From positions 1,240,001 to 1,304,000 of the forward strand of contig NC_134685.1 in assembly GCF_024713945.1 (NCBI RefSeq): 64,000 nt of DNA. The letters are read 5' to 3'. The translations under genes and the position numbers were made by a program. Shown one piece after another: positions 25,929 to 37,978 of this stretch; the stretch's first letter is position 1; every line of letters begins with the position of its first letter. Origin of the DNA: Dermatophagoides farinae. Its lineage: Eukaryota > Arthropoda > Arachnida > Sarcoptiformes > Pyroglyphidae. Under the pieces are notes generated by a model. The model did not search any database, had not been told where the DNA came from, and saw only the letters and a program-made list of their open reading frames with translations.

Positions 25929-27081
25929 TCAAAAGTTTTCCTTGTCAAATGAAATTAGATTTTGCATATGATTTCTATTCAATGGTGTCATTGGTGTTGA
26001 TGGTTGTTTTGGCAATTTACGTTGCCCATTCGTAATTCGTTTTTTGTTTACAATTGAATGGTTTTTTTGAAATTTTTTCATATTCGATTTGACCACTGGA
26101 CTATTGCCAATCGAAATCAATGGTGTTCGCTGTTGTTTCAATGATTGGTTTTGTTTTTTCGGTGTCGATGACACAACTGTTTCGATATTTTCATTATTTA
26201 AAATTGATTGATGATTATCGATTATTTTGACAGTGTATCCGATGATTTTACAATTGTTATTCTCAACATTGTCATTGTCATCGTCATTATCATCATCATC
26301 ATCAGCGTTATCAATCAATGATTGAGTTTCTGATTGATTCAACATTGAATTTCTAGTCATATCGGACATGACTGATGTTTCAACAATCATTGAATCAGTC
26401 AATGGTTTTTCTTTGAATTCAATCTTGTTCCAATCATATATTTGATCAATTTTTAAAATTTTATCATCATTTTCAGCCTGAATAATTGTTTCATATTTTT
26501 CGATTGATTTCTTTTCGACGATATTACCGCCATCATCATCATCATCATAATTATTAGCTATGGGAGTTTTTGGACCATCCGATTTATTCATATCCATTGG
26601 ACAAACATTTTCAATCAATGTATTTTCATTACATTCGATTGCCGATTCAACTGCATCGAGCATATCGGTAACATTGAACGGTGATAATACATCTGGTTAT
26701 ATTTAAAAACAAAAAAATTTGAATAAATTCATGTTAATCAACAAAATGAAATCACTAACCATTATATTCCATTTGTTCGACCAAAATTGGTGTACGAACA
26801 AAATTATTGGTAGGCGAACGTGGATCATCCATCATGATCGATGTGATTGTTTTTTTCTTATGAATACGTTTTTTCAACAACATATGTGATAATGATTTAC
26901 GAATGACAAAATTTTCTTCATTTTCAATAATTTCCACAGCAGCAGCAGCATCATTTGAATGTGATTTATTATCATCACTAGAATTGTAAATGGATTTTGA
27001 ATCAATAATTGGTTCATGATTTTCAATAAAATCACGCCATGAATTTGTGGCAAATGATGTGATTCGTTTGAAAATGTTCAT
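25929..27081 (-). CDS. CDCA3/Tome-1-like cell-cycle protein
   Basis: There are two exons, 26760-27081 and 25929-26692 (right to left), with a 67-bp intron and a phase-1 GTTAGT donor, giving 361 aa. The protein is mostly disordered. The signature DPRSPTNNFVRTPILVEQ (about residues 87-104) matches the DPRSPxxGIxRTPI motif of CDCA3 (trigger of mitotic entry). The C-terminal part has TPLISIGNSPV and ends ISFDKENF, which contains a KEN box, the degron read by APC/C-Cdh1. CDCA3 is an APC/C substrate that promotes Wee1 destruction in vertebrates; the same role here is inference. Between these lie an Asp run and low-complexity sequence. It is head-to-head with HEATR1, 390 bp away. Confidence 0.65.
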
Positions 27082-27471
27082 GATTATATCATTAGAGAAT
27101 AGAATTGTTATTTGAAACATAAAAGATAAAATTTAAACAAATTGATGATGATGATGAAATGTCCAAAATGTGAAACGACACACACACACGCAGCGAATGA
27201 CAATATTCAACGGATTTTTTTTTTTTTTTGTTCACCAATTTTTTACCAACGTTCAAAAATCAATTAAAAACTCCGCCTATTTGAATTTGAAAAACTACAT
27301 ATTTAAATGTCGTGAACATGCGCATAAACTACTTGTTTTTTTTTGTTATGTTTATTATGGATGGTCCACACATGCACGTCATGTTCATCAAGCCACATGT
27401 CTGATTTGGTTCGAAAAATTTGTGAAATTTTTTTTGGTCAAATTTTTTTTTGAATCTGAAATAATTAAATA
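27082..27471. promoter_or_regulatory. Divergent promoter region, CDCA3-like / HEATR1
   Basis: A 390-bp gap separates outward-facing start codons. It contains a poly-T run (about 27218-27230), a short CA run and a slightly GC-richer stretch around 27360-27410. No specific factor site is convincing. Confidence 0.45.
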
Positions 27472-30400
27472 ATGGCGTCCAATACAACAAGTTTAGCTCG
27501 TCAATTGGAAAAACTTAAACTTCCGCAAACATCATCGCATAATGAACGATTTGGTTCGGTTTCATTTTTATATGATTTTTTTCAAGCAAAAACAATCGAT
27601 CTTGATACACATTATTCGACGGCTATCATTAGTCTTGAAAATCTAATACAAATTGATGGCCATTTTAGATCATATAAAACAACATTATTTCATGAATCGA
27701 GTAAAAAATTTGATCGTGCCATCGAAAATAAAGAAACAAACAAACAGCTTAATGATCAGATTGATGAATTCTTATTCCGTATATCAAAATATTTTCAACT
27801 GACCGATGCACATAAAGTGCTTGAATATATGATTCAACGATATCGAATCAATGAATATAATGTTGATTCATTGATCGGTGCCTTTTTTCCGTATCATGAA
27901 ACACGAATGTTTGTTCGTTTATTGCAGACATGTTCGGCGATTAAAAATCCACGTAATTATCGTTTTTATTGGATGAAAAAATTTCAAGAAAACGGTGTAC
28001 CAATCACAAAATCAAGCCTGCTCAAACATTGTGTTGCCGATTTGGAATTCACACATTATGTTACGGATTCGATTTTCAAAGCCTTGCGTTATGATCCAGA
28101 TAATTCAGTGTTTCCATCATTTTTACTATCATTCTGTTTGAATCTTTTGCAACGTTCAACTAAAGATATGATTGTTTCACACATTCTATCGGTAATATCC
28201 AGATGTATACGTCGTGAAGATAAACAATTATTCATTGTTGCCTATACAACGTTTAGTCATCTTTGTAATTTGATACGGTTAGAAATAACGATTGTTGAGA
28301 AAATATTGAAATCATTTTTTCATCCAAAATTGACCATTTCACAACCAACATTGATAGCATTCGAAATCATTATCAAATGTCAAGATATTACCGTTTTGCC
28401 CAAATATTTTGTTCAAAATAATTTCATTAATCTATTGATTAGTTTGAGTACCGATTTGAAATTGGAACATTTACCACGTGCCGTTATTCTCAATATTTTG
28501 ATGCAAAATGATTCAAACAAATTGGATGCACAAACCTATAAGAATTATTTACACGTATTGTTGGAAACATTTGCCAATTCTAGTGATACTGTCATGTCCA
28601 TTGTTTCATGGATGAACAATTTCGATAATGTTCAAGACAATAGTTTATCACATCAATTTATTTGTCATACAACAAAATTATTGGAAAAAATGTATCCCGA
28701 TTATTTTGATTTGGCCATATCATCATTGCCGATGATTAGAAATTTATCCAAATATCTAAAATCAATTCGATATTCATTGGCTGGTAATTCCAAAACACCA
28801 CTATATCTAGGTATTGAACATTCATCGGAAAAAATTCGTCAACAATCATTTTTGTATTTGGCAAAAAATTTCACCAATCTTATTGAAAATCTTGATATCA
28901 ATGATATGAGATTTATTCGAACAATATTGTTAAAAAATTTGGCAAAACAAGATTTTCAAAATCAAAAAGAAAAATTGGAAATTTTATTGAAAATATTCAA
29001 AGTAAAAGATAAAATTTTCAACATTTTAACTGACGAAGAATTCGAGCAAATCACGCTGGAACAAATGCGCTGTATTCAATCACAGATTACCGATCCTAAT
29101 GTTGAAAATGATGTGGATTTATTTAAATTGTTTATCAAATTGAAACATTTAATTGATTGAAATTTATTGTACCAAATCATATGGTGATTATTGTCATGAT
29201 TTTTCCACCGAAGATTATCTTGGCCGATTATTGAATGATGAAATACAACAATTGATGATTTTATGTTTTCTTTCAACCGATTATCAATTGTCCACGTTGA
29301 TTTTAGACTCTGAATATGCTAAAACGAATCCATTGTTTCAAATTATCCGGGAACAAAATCAGAATTTCATTACATTCTATGATTTTAAAATGCTTGAAGA
29401 TGAAAAACAACTTGAACAATTGAAATTATTTTCACTAAACATATTGAATGGTATTGCATTGTTTCTGAATCAAAACCAACGACGATTATTTCCAAAACCA
29501 AATATATTACAATCATTATCATCGAATTCAAATTTACGATTTAAATTTCTATTAATTTATTCAATGATCAAAATGCTTCAAAATCATCCAATTGATTGTG
29601 GTGAACAACAAGGCCAAATTGTTTGTCAATTTACTGTTGATTTATTTTTTCATCTATTGAATATTGGTATCAATATTAGTTCACGTTCAGAGGTGAAAAT
29701 TTCATCAGTGAATGAATATGCTAAAATGAATATGGATGATTATTTTCTATACGAACTTTATAATTTTAAGGATAAATCCATTTCATTATTGATCTCTGGA
29801 TATATTTTATATTGTCTAATGAATCAAAAAAGTTCAATGAATGATGATCTACCATCGACTGCTGATTGGTATCTAACCGATGTAGGTAACAATATGATTA
29901 ACTATGATTTTTATTACAAAATTTATTGCCTTCTGATGTATTATTCAACACCGAATGAAATGAAACCAATTTCGAAGAAAATTTATAAATTTTTTCGCCA
30001 TTTATTTTCAACATTTATTATGGAAAAAATACAAAATCATCATGCTGGATTGAAATTTTTTCTACCATCAATTGTTAATCATGATAGTTCAATACAACAA
30101 CAAACACTGATTGTATTGGTTAATTTATTCAAACATTCATCCACATCAACATCATCAATTCTAATCGATAGTCTGTGTACAAATTCACAATATCTTGTCG
30201 CCTATCTATTGGCGCTAACATCATCGAAAACATCAACACGACAAATGGCCATTTCGAATATCAAACAAATTGTTATGAATGAAAAATTAACAAATGGATT
30301 AAAATCATTCATTCAGATTATCATTGATGAACAACAATCGTTAATATTGACCGATGAAAATGCCATTACAATATTATTGGGCCGTTTACAAGATCATCCC

Positions 30401-33400
30401 ATTGTAAATGAATTATTGCAGACAATCATTTTCATATTGACCGCTAATGGTTCCAAGATCAAAGCTTTTCATAAAGTGGCATTATTGAAATTATTACGAT
30501 ATTGTAATCTGAAAATCAAATCAATTGTTTTTGAATACTATACAGATTTCCTTTCTTCGGCCAATAAATTCATCGATTTGGATGAAGAATTACAATTGAA
30601 AGAAATTGTACATTACTATGATTATAAAATTTTCGATACATCAAAAGAATTGTTTAATGAAAATCAAGAAAATTCAGCATTAAAATTTTTACTCAAAAGT
30701 ATCGAATGTTCTGGTTCAATATTGACGGAAGATATTTCCACACAAATATATCGATTGATCACACCGGAACGATTTCAAATGATTCTTGAAGAAAATATGG
30801 AATTTGCATTGAAATTTGTACAAACATTATTGAAAACTCAACTATCATTGTCGGAAAAATCACCATCATCAATGATTAATTATGGCCAATTGATCACCAC
30901 CATTGAACAACGTTTACGAACACTTACATTTGATGAAAATTTTGCCATTCAAATGATGAATTTCTTGTTACCAATTGATGATGTTTACGAAACAATTATA
31001 ACCACTGGACAATCAAAACGTATGAGAATCGATGATTCTGTTCGTAAACAATCGCAAACAAAATGGAAATTATTCAGAATCTATATTTCATCATTGGCAA
31101 ATATACAGAATTTTCAACAAATTGATGGTGAATTAATACGAACAATGTTTGAATATCTTAAATTAACATTCATGGAAATTGATGATAATTTTAGTGAATT
31201 AACACGTCAATCATTATTGTATGCAATAACGAATTTTATTGAAATGAAATTTACCGAAAAGAAAATGGAAACATTGAAAAATGATCAACAACGAATGAGT
31301 GTCGATGGTGATGAAACAATGGCAACAAGTTTGGCTGAATTCATGAATTTTATCAATGTTGATACTATCATTGATTGTATTACCGAATCAAGAGTGAAAG
31401 AAACGCAACGTATTTCATTGCTATTGATCAGTATGGTTGCACCATATTTTCGTAAACAAATCATTGAATATTTGGTCACTATTTTCACATTTATCGGTTC
31501 GAATATATTGGAATGTGATGATCAATATTCATTGTCCATATTGTTTGAAACAATGGAATCAATCATACCGATTATTATTAGTGAAAATGATGATAATAAC
31601 TTGGTGGTGGTCGGTAATGAGGAAAAACCATCACGATCAAAAAATATGAAACAATTCATATCATCTGTGTTTATCAAATCATTTGCCGATATTCCTGCAT
31701 ATCGTCGTCTTCGATTATTTACTAAATTGATCACTTTGCTTGGTCCTGATCATCATTTGCCTATCATCACTGTTTATCTGATGGAAAAAATCTCTTCAAT
31801 GAAATCATCAACAACAGAAAAAGAAACTGGTTTCACATTTTTACAGACACTTTTTCAACAATTTGATTATGATATTCAACTAAGATCGGCTTGTATATTG
31901 TTATGTTTGTTTGAAAGAAAATTCTTGCATAACCATTTTCGAAGTTCACTACAGAAAAAAATGCAATCAAAAAATACAACACTATTTTATACGGCAATCA
32001 TTCGACAGCAACGACAAAATCCGGAACAATTTACATCATTTTTAGCATTAATTAAATCGATTTGTAAAGAATTTGAATCAACAATTATTTATGATGATGA
32101 AAAATTTTCTTGTGGATTGGCAATATTGAAATTTGTTTGTAATCTAATTTCATCGGCTGAATTTGTTTCCGGTGTTGGTCAACTTGATTATCTTGTGGTT
32201 GCATCAACACCATTGATCTATTTCATTAACATAACATTTCAATTGATTGTTTTGATTAGCCAAAATAGTGATGGATTACGTTCATCATTGCAAATATATC
32301 GTAAACGTTTTAAATTAGCATTGGATGAAATATTTTTACAATATAATACATTGGTTCCGAATGCAAAATTATTGGATATTGTATTGTATGATCTATTGAA
32401 CAATACAGCACAAATGGAAACATTTGTATCGATATTAATCAAACGTAAAGCATTAGAATTATTGAATGAAAAATTGGAAAAACTTGCCATCAATGATATT
32501 GATCTACAAACAACGATGAAAATTATGGAAAATTTATATGATCATTTGAAAATTTTTCATGAAAATCTTCACCAATTGGATGATAATCAAATACACAATA
32601 TTCAATTGATTTTATTATCAATGAAATTATTGACCAAATTTATTGATAATGATAATTTATCCACTGATTTATCTATGGATATCAATGAAATATTGACACA
32701 AGTTTTAGTTGAAATCATACAGATGACTAAATCGATTAATCAAATCGAACAACAACAATCAGAATCAACAACTGGCCAGATTTCAAAATCGATGCAAAAT
32801 CTTCGTACAAGTTCGATTCTTTGCTTGGCACAAATCTTGTCCACATTATCGACTGAAGCAATCGTTCATTTATCGGATGTAATTGAATTAATTTTGAAGA
32901 ATTTCCATTCAAAAGATGATATTGTTATCATTTCGAATGTTTCATCATTGTATAAGATTATTTCGAATTTTGGCCGTTTCCTTAGTCCACATCTAAAATC
33001 GATTATCATTCATGTATTGCCATTGTTTACATCATCATGTGATAGTAGTAAGTAGTAATAATGATCTTCATCCAAAATTGAAAAGATTATGGTCAAACAT
33101 TGCTAAATTAGTGCCAAAACGTATTGTATTCGAAGCAATCGATACATCATATGATTCGGCCATCACTCAATCACCTGAATCAATAATTCATTTAATGAAT
33201 TTATTTAAATATTCATGTGATTTTATCGAAAAATCTGATATGGAAATTATATTGAAAAATTTGAAGAATTTTATGTTGAAAACATTAAGTTTTCGTTCGG
33301 AAAACTATGACAAAGTTAATATAACAATGATTGAACAAATTGAAACATCATTTTGTGAAGCATTTGCAGCTTTTATTCCAAAATTGACTGAATCCAATTT

Positions 33401-34282
33401 TCGTCCAATTTATTATTCACTATTGGATTGGTCAATCAAAATGGATTCATTACAAATACCTAGTGCAGATGGTCACCATTTTACATTACCCGATTCTTGT
33501 TATCAACGAATCATTTCATTCTATCGTTTTTGTTCATTTCTTTCCGATCGTTTGAAAAGTCTTTTCTGTATATTTGTTGCACCAAATATCATTCAAAATT
33601 GTAATCAAATACTGATTGGTTATCATTCACCCGAAACAAATGATTCTGATGCAGTAATTGGATCAACAACAACAACAACAACAATGACAACAAATCAAGA
33701 ACCACGGCTAAAAATTGATGATCCAAAAATCGGTGAACCATTAGTACAGGCCATCTTATCGACATTATCCAAATGTTTTCTATATGATCTTAATGGTACA
33801 TTTGTTAACAAAGATTGTATTGCATTGATTTTCAAACCAATCGTCAATCAAATATCGAATCTATATGGAAATGAAGATGATTATCTAAAACGTTTGGATA
33901 TAATTCTTCAATGTACACAATATCTTATACAGAATAATAGAGATGAAACTTTAATCAAAGATTTTAATTATCAAATTCTATTGAAATCACAAGATTCAAA
34001 TGTAAAGGTTGGTATTTCATTGTTTGTTTTTGTTTTTTTTTTTTTTTTTACTTAATGTTTTTTTCTTTCTCGTTATTATTATAGGTTAAAATCAGTGCAA
34101 TTAAATTATTACATCGTTTAGTATTGACATGTAATGAAGATTATTTACCATTCATACCAGAAGCAATGCCATTTATTGCCGATTTAAGTGAAGATGATTC
34201 TGATCAAATTGAATTACAATTAAAACAATTGATCACCGATATTGAACAATTGATTGGTGAACCAATCAATAAATATTTATAA
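27472..34282 (+). CDS. HEATR1: HEATR1/UTP10 U3 snoRNP component (two frame slips in this sequence)
   Basis: HEATR1 is a large HEAT-repeat subunit of the t-UTP/SSU processome, acting in rDNA transcription and 18S pre-rRNA processing. The N-terminus SLARQLEKLKLPQ and PYHETRMFVRLLQ match human HEATR1; the C-terminal BP28CT region matches at NYQILLKSQDSNVK and at PEAMPFIADL, and the protein ends EPINKYL. One GT-AG intron (34008-34084, phase 0) separates the last exon (34085-34282). The long 5' part is open in three successive frames that meet at 29153-29160 and at 33044-33061. Each junction needs one base fewer to continue. With both taken as one-base surpluses the gene reads 2243 aa (human 2144). 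At the second junction homology to human runs on both sides with no room for an intron. I treat these as assembly or slippage errors in a working gene; a real defect is possible. Confidence 0.93.
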
Positions 34283-34348
34283 AATTTGAATATATATTTT
34301 TTTTTTTTTTGATTGATTTAAATTTTTTTTTTGTTGTTTAAAAAATTC

Positions 34349-34354
34349 AATAAA
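34349..34354 (+). terminator. Poly(A) signal AATAAA, HEATR1
   Basis: The hexamer lies 66 bp past the HEATR1 stop, before the STK40 start region. Confidence 0.45.
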
Positions 34355-34387
34355 AGCGGTAATTTTTTTTCAAAATTCGAATTAAGC

Positions 34388-34395
34388 GCCATCTT
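34388..34395 (-). promoter_or_regulatory. YY1/PHO-like site (AAGATGGC) upstream of STK40
   Basis: GCCATCTT on the + strand, 76 bp before the STK40 ATG, fits the YY1/Pleiohomeotic core. Identification is by consensus only. Confidence 0.35.
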
Positions 34396-34470
34396 GAGCT
34401 GATGAGTTGAAAAATTTCTTATTTCAGTCCATTTTTCGGGAATGTTGTTGTTGTTTGTTGTTGTTAAAGA

Positions 34471-36468
34471 ATGAAACGTAATTATCAATCTTCTTTTGGA
34501 ACCGATGGTTTTTCCGGTGTTGGCGATGATGGTGATGATGATGATGATTTGGATAAAATCTCAAAAATGATTCATACAATATGTCCAAATTTTGAAACTA
34601 ATAATAATCGTTCAATACGAAAATGTGATTGTAATCCATATCGATCATTTATTCGTGCCGGTCCATTTGTTATTGGCTGTCAATTGACCGATGTACATCA
34701 ACTATCCGGTATTGATAATTATATTGCACGAAAAATGTATGATACAAATCCGAATAAATTTTATTTACTAAAAATTGTTGTATTGCCTAAAAATCGTCGT
34801 GATGAAAATCAAAGTCAACGTCAAGCTAAAATGATGATATTCAATGAATATTCGGTTTTATCGATGCTCAAAAATCAGCCTGGTGTCATACAGATACGTG
34901 GATTATATTCAGATGTTTATTTTGAAGAAAACAAAGATAAAAATGACGGCGATGATTTTGATATTTGTGAACAATGTACCAAAATTGTACAAACGACATC
35001 GATTCCATTCAAGAAAATATCTAATCCTGGTGATGACGATGATGATGATAATAACGATAATTCTGAATGTCCAAAGAATGATCATCATCATTATCTAGAT
35101 TGTAAATATCTGAATAAGATTGGAAAATTTTTTCGACGATTAATTCTAGCATTCGATTGTCATGTATTGCATACATTTTCATTAATCACACCAATGATTC
35201 CATATCTATCAAATCGATATACACGTTTTCGATGTGAATATGAAAATCTACAAGAATATGTAAAACGTTATAAAAGTGTTAATGAAATGAAAGCATTAAG
35301 AATTTTATTCGAAGTTGTTAAAGTGATAAAAGGATTACATGAAAAAAATGTTGCACATCGTGATTTACGGCTAGAAAACATTCTGTACAATCATCGTAAT
35401 GGAAAAATTTTAATCATAAATTTTGGTCTTGCACGTTATGTAATAAATGATACAACCTGTATAAATGATCATCGTGGTTCATCGGCATACATTAGTCCAG
35501 ATGTACTTAAACGGCGGCCATATGCACCGAAACCATCCGATTGTTGGACATTGGGCGTAATTTTTTATTCAATGTTATTAGGTAAATTTCCATTCTATGC
35601 TGAAACATTTAATGAATTATTCAAAAAAATCAACACCGGTCATTATGATTTACCATCGATAAATGTGTTCACATCGGAAACAATGAAAATTATGCGTTCA
35701 TTGATTGAAATTGATTCGTATAAACGAATCAATATTAATGAACTATATGATCGATTACGACAAATTATCGATTCAAGATTGAAGGAAAATATGCACAAAG
35801 AATTCAAAGCATTGATTAATCAAAAAAAATGTGATAATGATGATTTACAAATTGTACCAGATGTTTGTCAAAAATCATCAACAATTATAGATCGATCAAA
35901 AAGTCCAAGATTAAATATTGAACATGATCATGATTATGTTATTATGAAATCGAATAATAATAATAATAAATCATCCGAATTATTAGATGCCAATACTGAT
36001 AAAAAATCGTTGAGTGAATTTGAAGAATATTTACAATCAAATCAATGTATGGCTACACCACCACAGATGCCTATACCATTTTTTAAATTACGTGAACGAT
36101 TCTGTTATGATTCTAGCTACAATTATTATGGTTCACAATTTGCTCATCATCGTGGTTCACCATTTTTAGAAGAAATGGCTCGACAATATTACCATCAACA
36201 ACAACAACAACAACAACAGCAACAAAAACAACAACAACAACAATCAGATGATTCTCAACGAATGGAAATACAATTCAATTCAAATCCGGTCAATTTAGAA
36301 TTTCCTAATCAGCCAACATTTCATCAATTAACATCGAATTCAAATGGAAATCGTCCCACATATGATGTGATAAAAGTGGATTCCGATGTACGGCCATTAA
36401 ATGATCAAGAATATACGTTAATCAATCGACAGCTTTTACGATTATATGCACCATTTTCATTGAAATAA
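34471..36468 (+). CDS. STK40: Serine/threonine kinase 40-like pseudokinase
   Basis: This is a single-exon 665-aa relative of STK40 (SHIK/SgK495), a Tribbles-related pseudokinase scaffold that binds COP1. The kinase-like domain runs from AGPFVIG (about residue 66) to about 435. The nucleotide-loop Lys is in FYLLKIV (Lys101). The catalytic loop is HRDLRLEN (296-303). The metal-binding DFG is replaced by INFGLA (Asn317). GSSAYISPDVLKRRPYAPKP and DCWTLGVIFYSMLLGKFPFY match STK40 blocks. After the domain, LQIVPDV and EFEEYLQSNQ correspond to the conserved STK40 tail. A polyQ run lies near 575-595. Loss of the DFG Asp predicts weak or no catalysis, as in human STK40 (which has NFC). Confidence 0.88.
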   Translation: MKRNYQSSFGTDGFSGVGDDGDDDDDLDKISKMIHTICPNFETNNNRSIRKCDCNPYRSFIRAGPFVIGCQLTDVHQLSGIDNYIARKMYDTNPNKFYLLKIVVLPKNRRDENQSQRQAKMMIFNEYSVLSMLKNQPGVIQIRGLYSDVYFEENKDKNDGDDFDICEQCTKIVQTTSIPFKKISNPGDDDDDDNNDNSECPKNDHHHYLDCKYLNKIGKFFRRLILAFDCHVLHTFSLITPMIPYLSNRYTRFRCEYENLQEYVKRYKSVNEMKALRILFEVVKVIKGLHEKNVAHRDLRLENILYNHRNGKILIINFGLARYVINDTTCINDHRGSSAYISPDVLKRRPYAPKPSDCWTLGVIFYSMLLGKFPFYAETFNELFKKINTGHYDLPSINVFTSETMKIMRSLIEIDSYKRININELYDRLRQIIDSRLKENMHKEFKALINQKKCDNDDLQIVPDVCQKSSTIIDRSKSPRLNIEHDHDYVIMKSNNNNNKSSELLDANTDKKSLSEFEEYLQSNQCMATPPQMPIPFFKLRERFCYDSSYNYYGSQFAHHRGSPFLEEMARQYYHQQQQQQQQQQKQQQQQSDDSQRMEIQFNSNPVNLEFPNQPTFHQLTSNSNGNRPTYDVIKVDSDVRPLNDQEYTLINRQLLRLYAPFSLK

Positions 36469-36587
36469 TTTAAATTTTAATTGAATTAAGTTGAATGAAT
36501 TTTTTTTCTTGGGTATGTAATAATAAGCGATTCATAACATTCTAGCTTGATTTGTAATTCGATTTCGATTTCTTTTATCTAGAGATA

Positions 36588-37796
36588 ATGAACAACGAAA
36601 AAATTAATGAAAAAAGTCGGTTTTTATTCAGCGAATCACCCGAAAAATGGGAAATGTTGGAATGTAAAACGATCAAATTTCGTGTAGAAGATCAATCAAC
36701 AGCTGATGATGATGATGATGATGTTAAAACAGGACAACAATCATCATCGATACAAAATCGAAAATTAATCCATATTGCTAAAATGTTATCAAATGATGAT
36801 CAAAAAAATCGACCTATACCGATTAAATATGAAAATAATCGATTAATTGTTCGTCAACCATTCAAAATATTAACCGACATTTGGGGTGTACTTGTATCGT
36901 ATGATTTTCGCCGTACACTTTATAAATATATTGATGATAATCTAGAATGTTATTTTCGTAAAAATTTTCATACTGAATCCGTAAAATACTATGTTGAACA
37001 ATTGATACAACGTACTGAAGAAGATTTACATAAGTATTCCGAAATGCCAATGATCATATCGAATAATAAAATTAATAATGTTGATGATAATGGTAATTGC
37101 GATGAAGATTTGATCAAATCAATTGTTAATAATTTAAATTATCGCCGAAAAAGTCGTGATAAAAGTTTGATGATCAATTTGGATACAATATTCAATCAAA
37201 TTTGGAATGAAGGGCAAGTAAATGATTCATGTTCAATGTGTTCATCATTTTTTTTTTTACTAAACTTTAAACTTTTTTATTTTGTAAATGCCAAACACAC
37301 ACACATACACACACATGATGATGATGTAAACAAATAATAATGTAATAGATATACAAACAAAAGTTTACGGCCAATGGTTTTTCCTGATGTTGTTAATAAT
37401 TTAAAAAAATGGCATTCAGATCCATTCTTTATTAAAATCTATACATTTGCATCCGGTCCATTGGAAACACAGAAACTGTTTTTAAGTGCATCTACCGAAG
37501 GTAATGTTTCCGAATGGATTACAAGCGGTTTTGATGCACATCATCGTTTTAAATATGATACAAATAAATATCGTGGTGTATTGTCATCATTAACTGAACG
37601 TGAAGCTAAAAATCTTTTCTATATGACTGATAGCCCTAATAAAGGTCGTGCTGCAAGACGTACCGGTATGACTGTTTTTATTGTACAACGTCCAGGTAAT
37701 CGCCATTATAGTGATGATGATCTGAAATCATTTCCAATCATCAATAGTTTTGATCAATTTGAATTTATTGAATTTGCCGCTGCTGGCTGTTGTTGA
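36588..37796 (+). CDS. ENOPH1: Enolase-phosphatase E1-like protein, degenerate catalytic motif
   Basis: This HAD-fold relative of ENOPH1/MASA has two exons, 36588-37213 and 37349-37796, giving 357 aa. ENOPH1 normally acts in methionine salvage, converting 2,3-diketo-5-methylthio-1-phosphopentane. The join needs a GC-AG intron (GCAAGT donor at 37214, phase 2), which restores NEGYTNKSLRPMVFPDVV. Family blocks are YTFASGPLETQKLFL, TEGNVSEWI, FYMTDSPNKGRAA and VQRPGNRHYSDDD. Motif I should be DIEGTT but reads DIWGVL (Asp97, Trp99): the nucleophile Asp is kept, while the second acid and the Thr pair are lost. The Ser-Ser-Gly-Ser motif reads ASGP. About 77 extra residues precede the domain. It may be a pseudoenzyme; fold membership is secure, activity doubtful. 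Confidence 0.8.
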
Positions 37797-37844
37797 TATG
37801 AATGATGACATTCAATTACTATCGATATTTAACAATGACAATCG

Positions 37845-37850
37845 AATAAA
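37845..37850 (+). terminator. Poly(A) signal AATAAA, ENOPH1-like gene
   Basis: AATAAA lies 49 bp after the stop, followed by an A-run and 128 bp before the D2HGDH start. A TATCGATA octamer at 37820-37827 lies just before it, inside the upstream region of D2HGDH. Confidence 0.45.
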
Positions 37851-37978
37851 AAAAAAAATTTTTCTGATCATGTGATCCTTGTGTTGTTGTTGTTGTTATG
37901 ATCACGCAGGATCCTAATTATAATTCAAACAAATTTAAAAATTTCCAAACAAAAACAACTCATGTGATATATATCATA

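Noticed and set aside
31285-32493. Reverse-strand frames inside HEATR1
   Set aside because: They overlap strongly conserved HEATR1 coding sequence and have no family resemblance.
33048-33111. A 64-bp GTAAGT...TAG intron that would restore the HEATR1 frame
   Set aside because: It fits splice consensus and phase, but would delete the LKRLWSNIAKLV block that aligns with human HEATR1, so a one-base slip is the better explanation.
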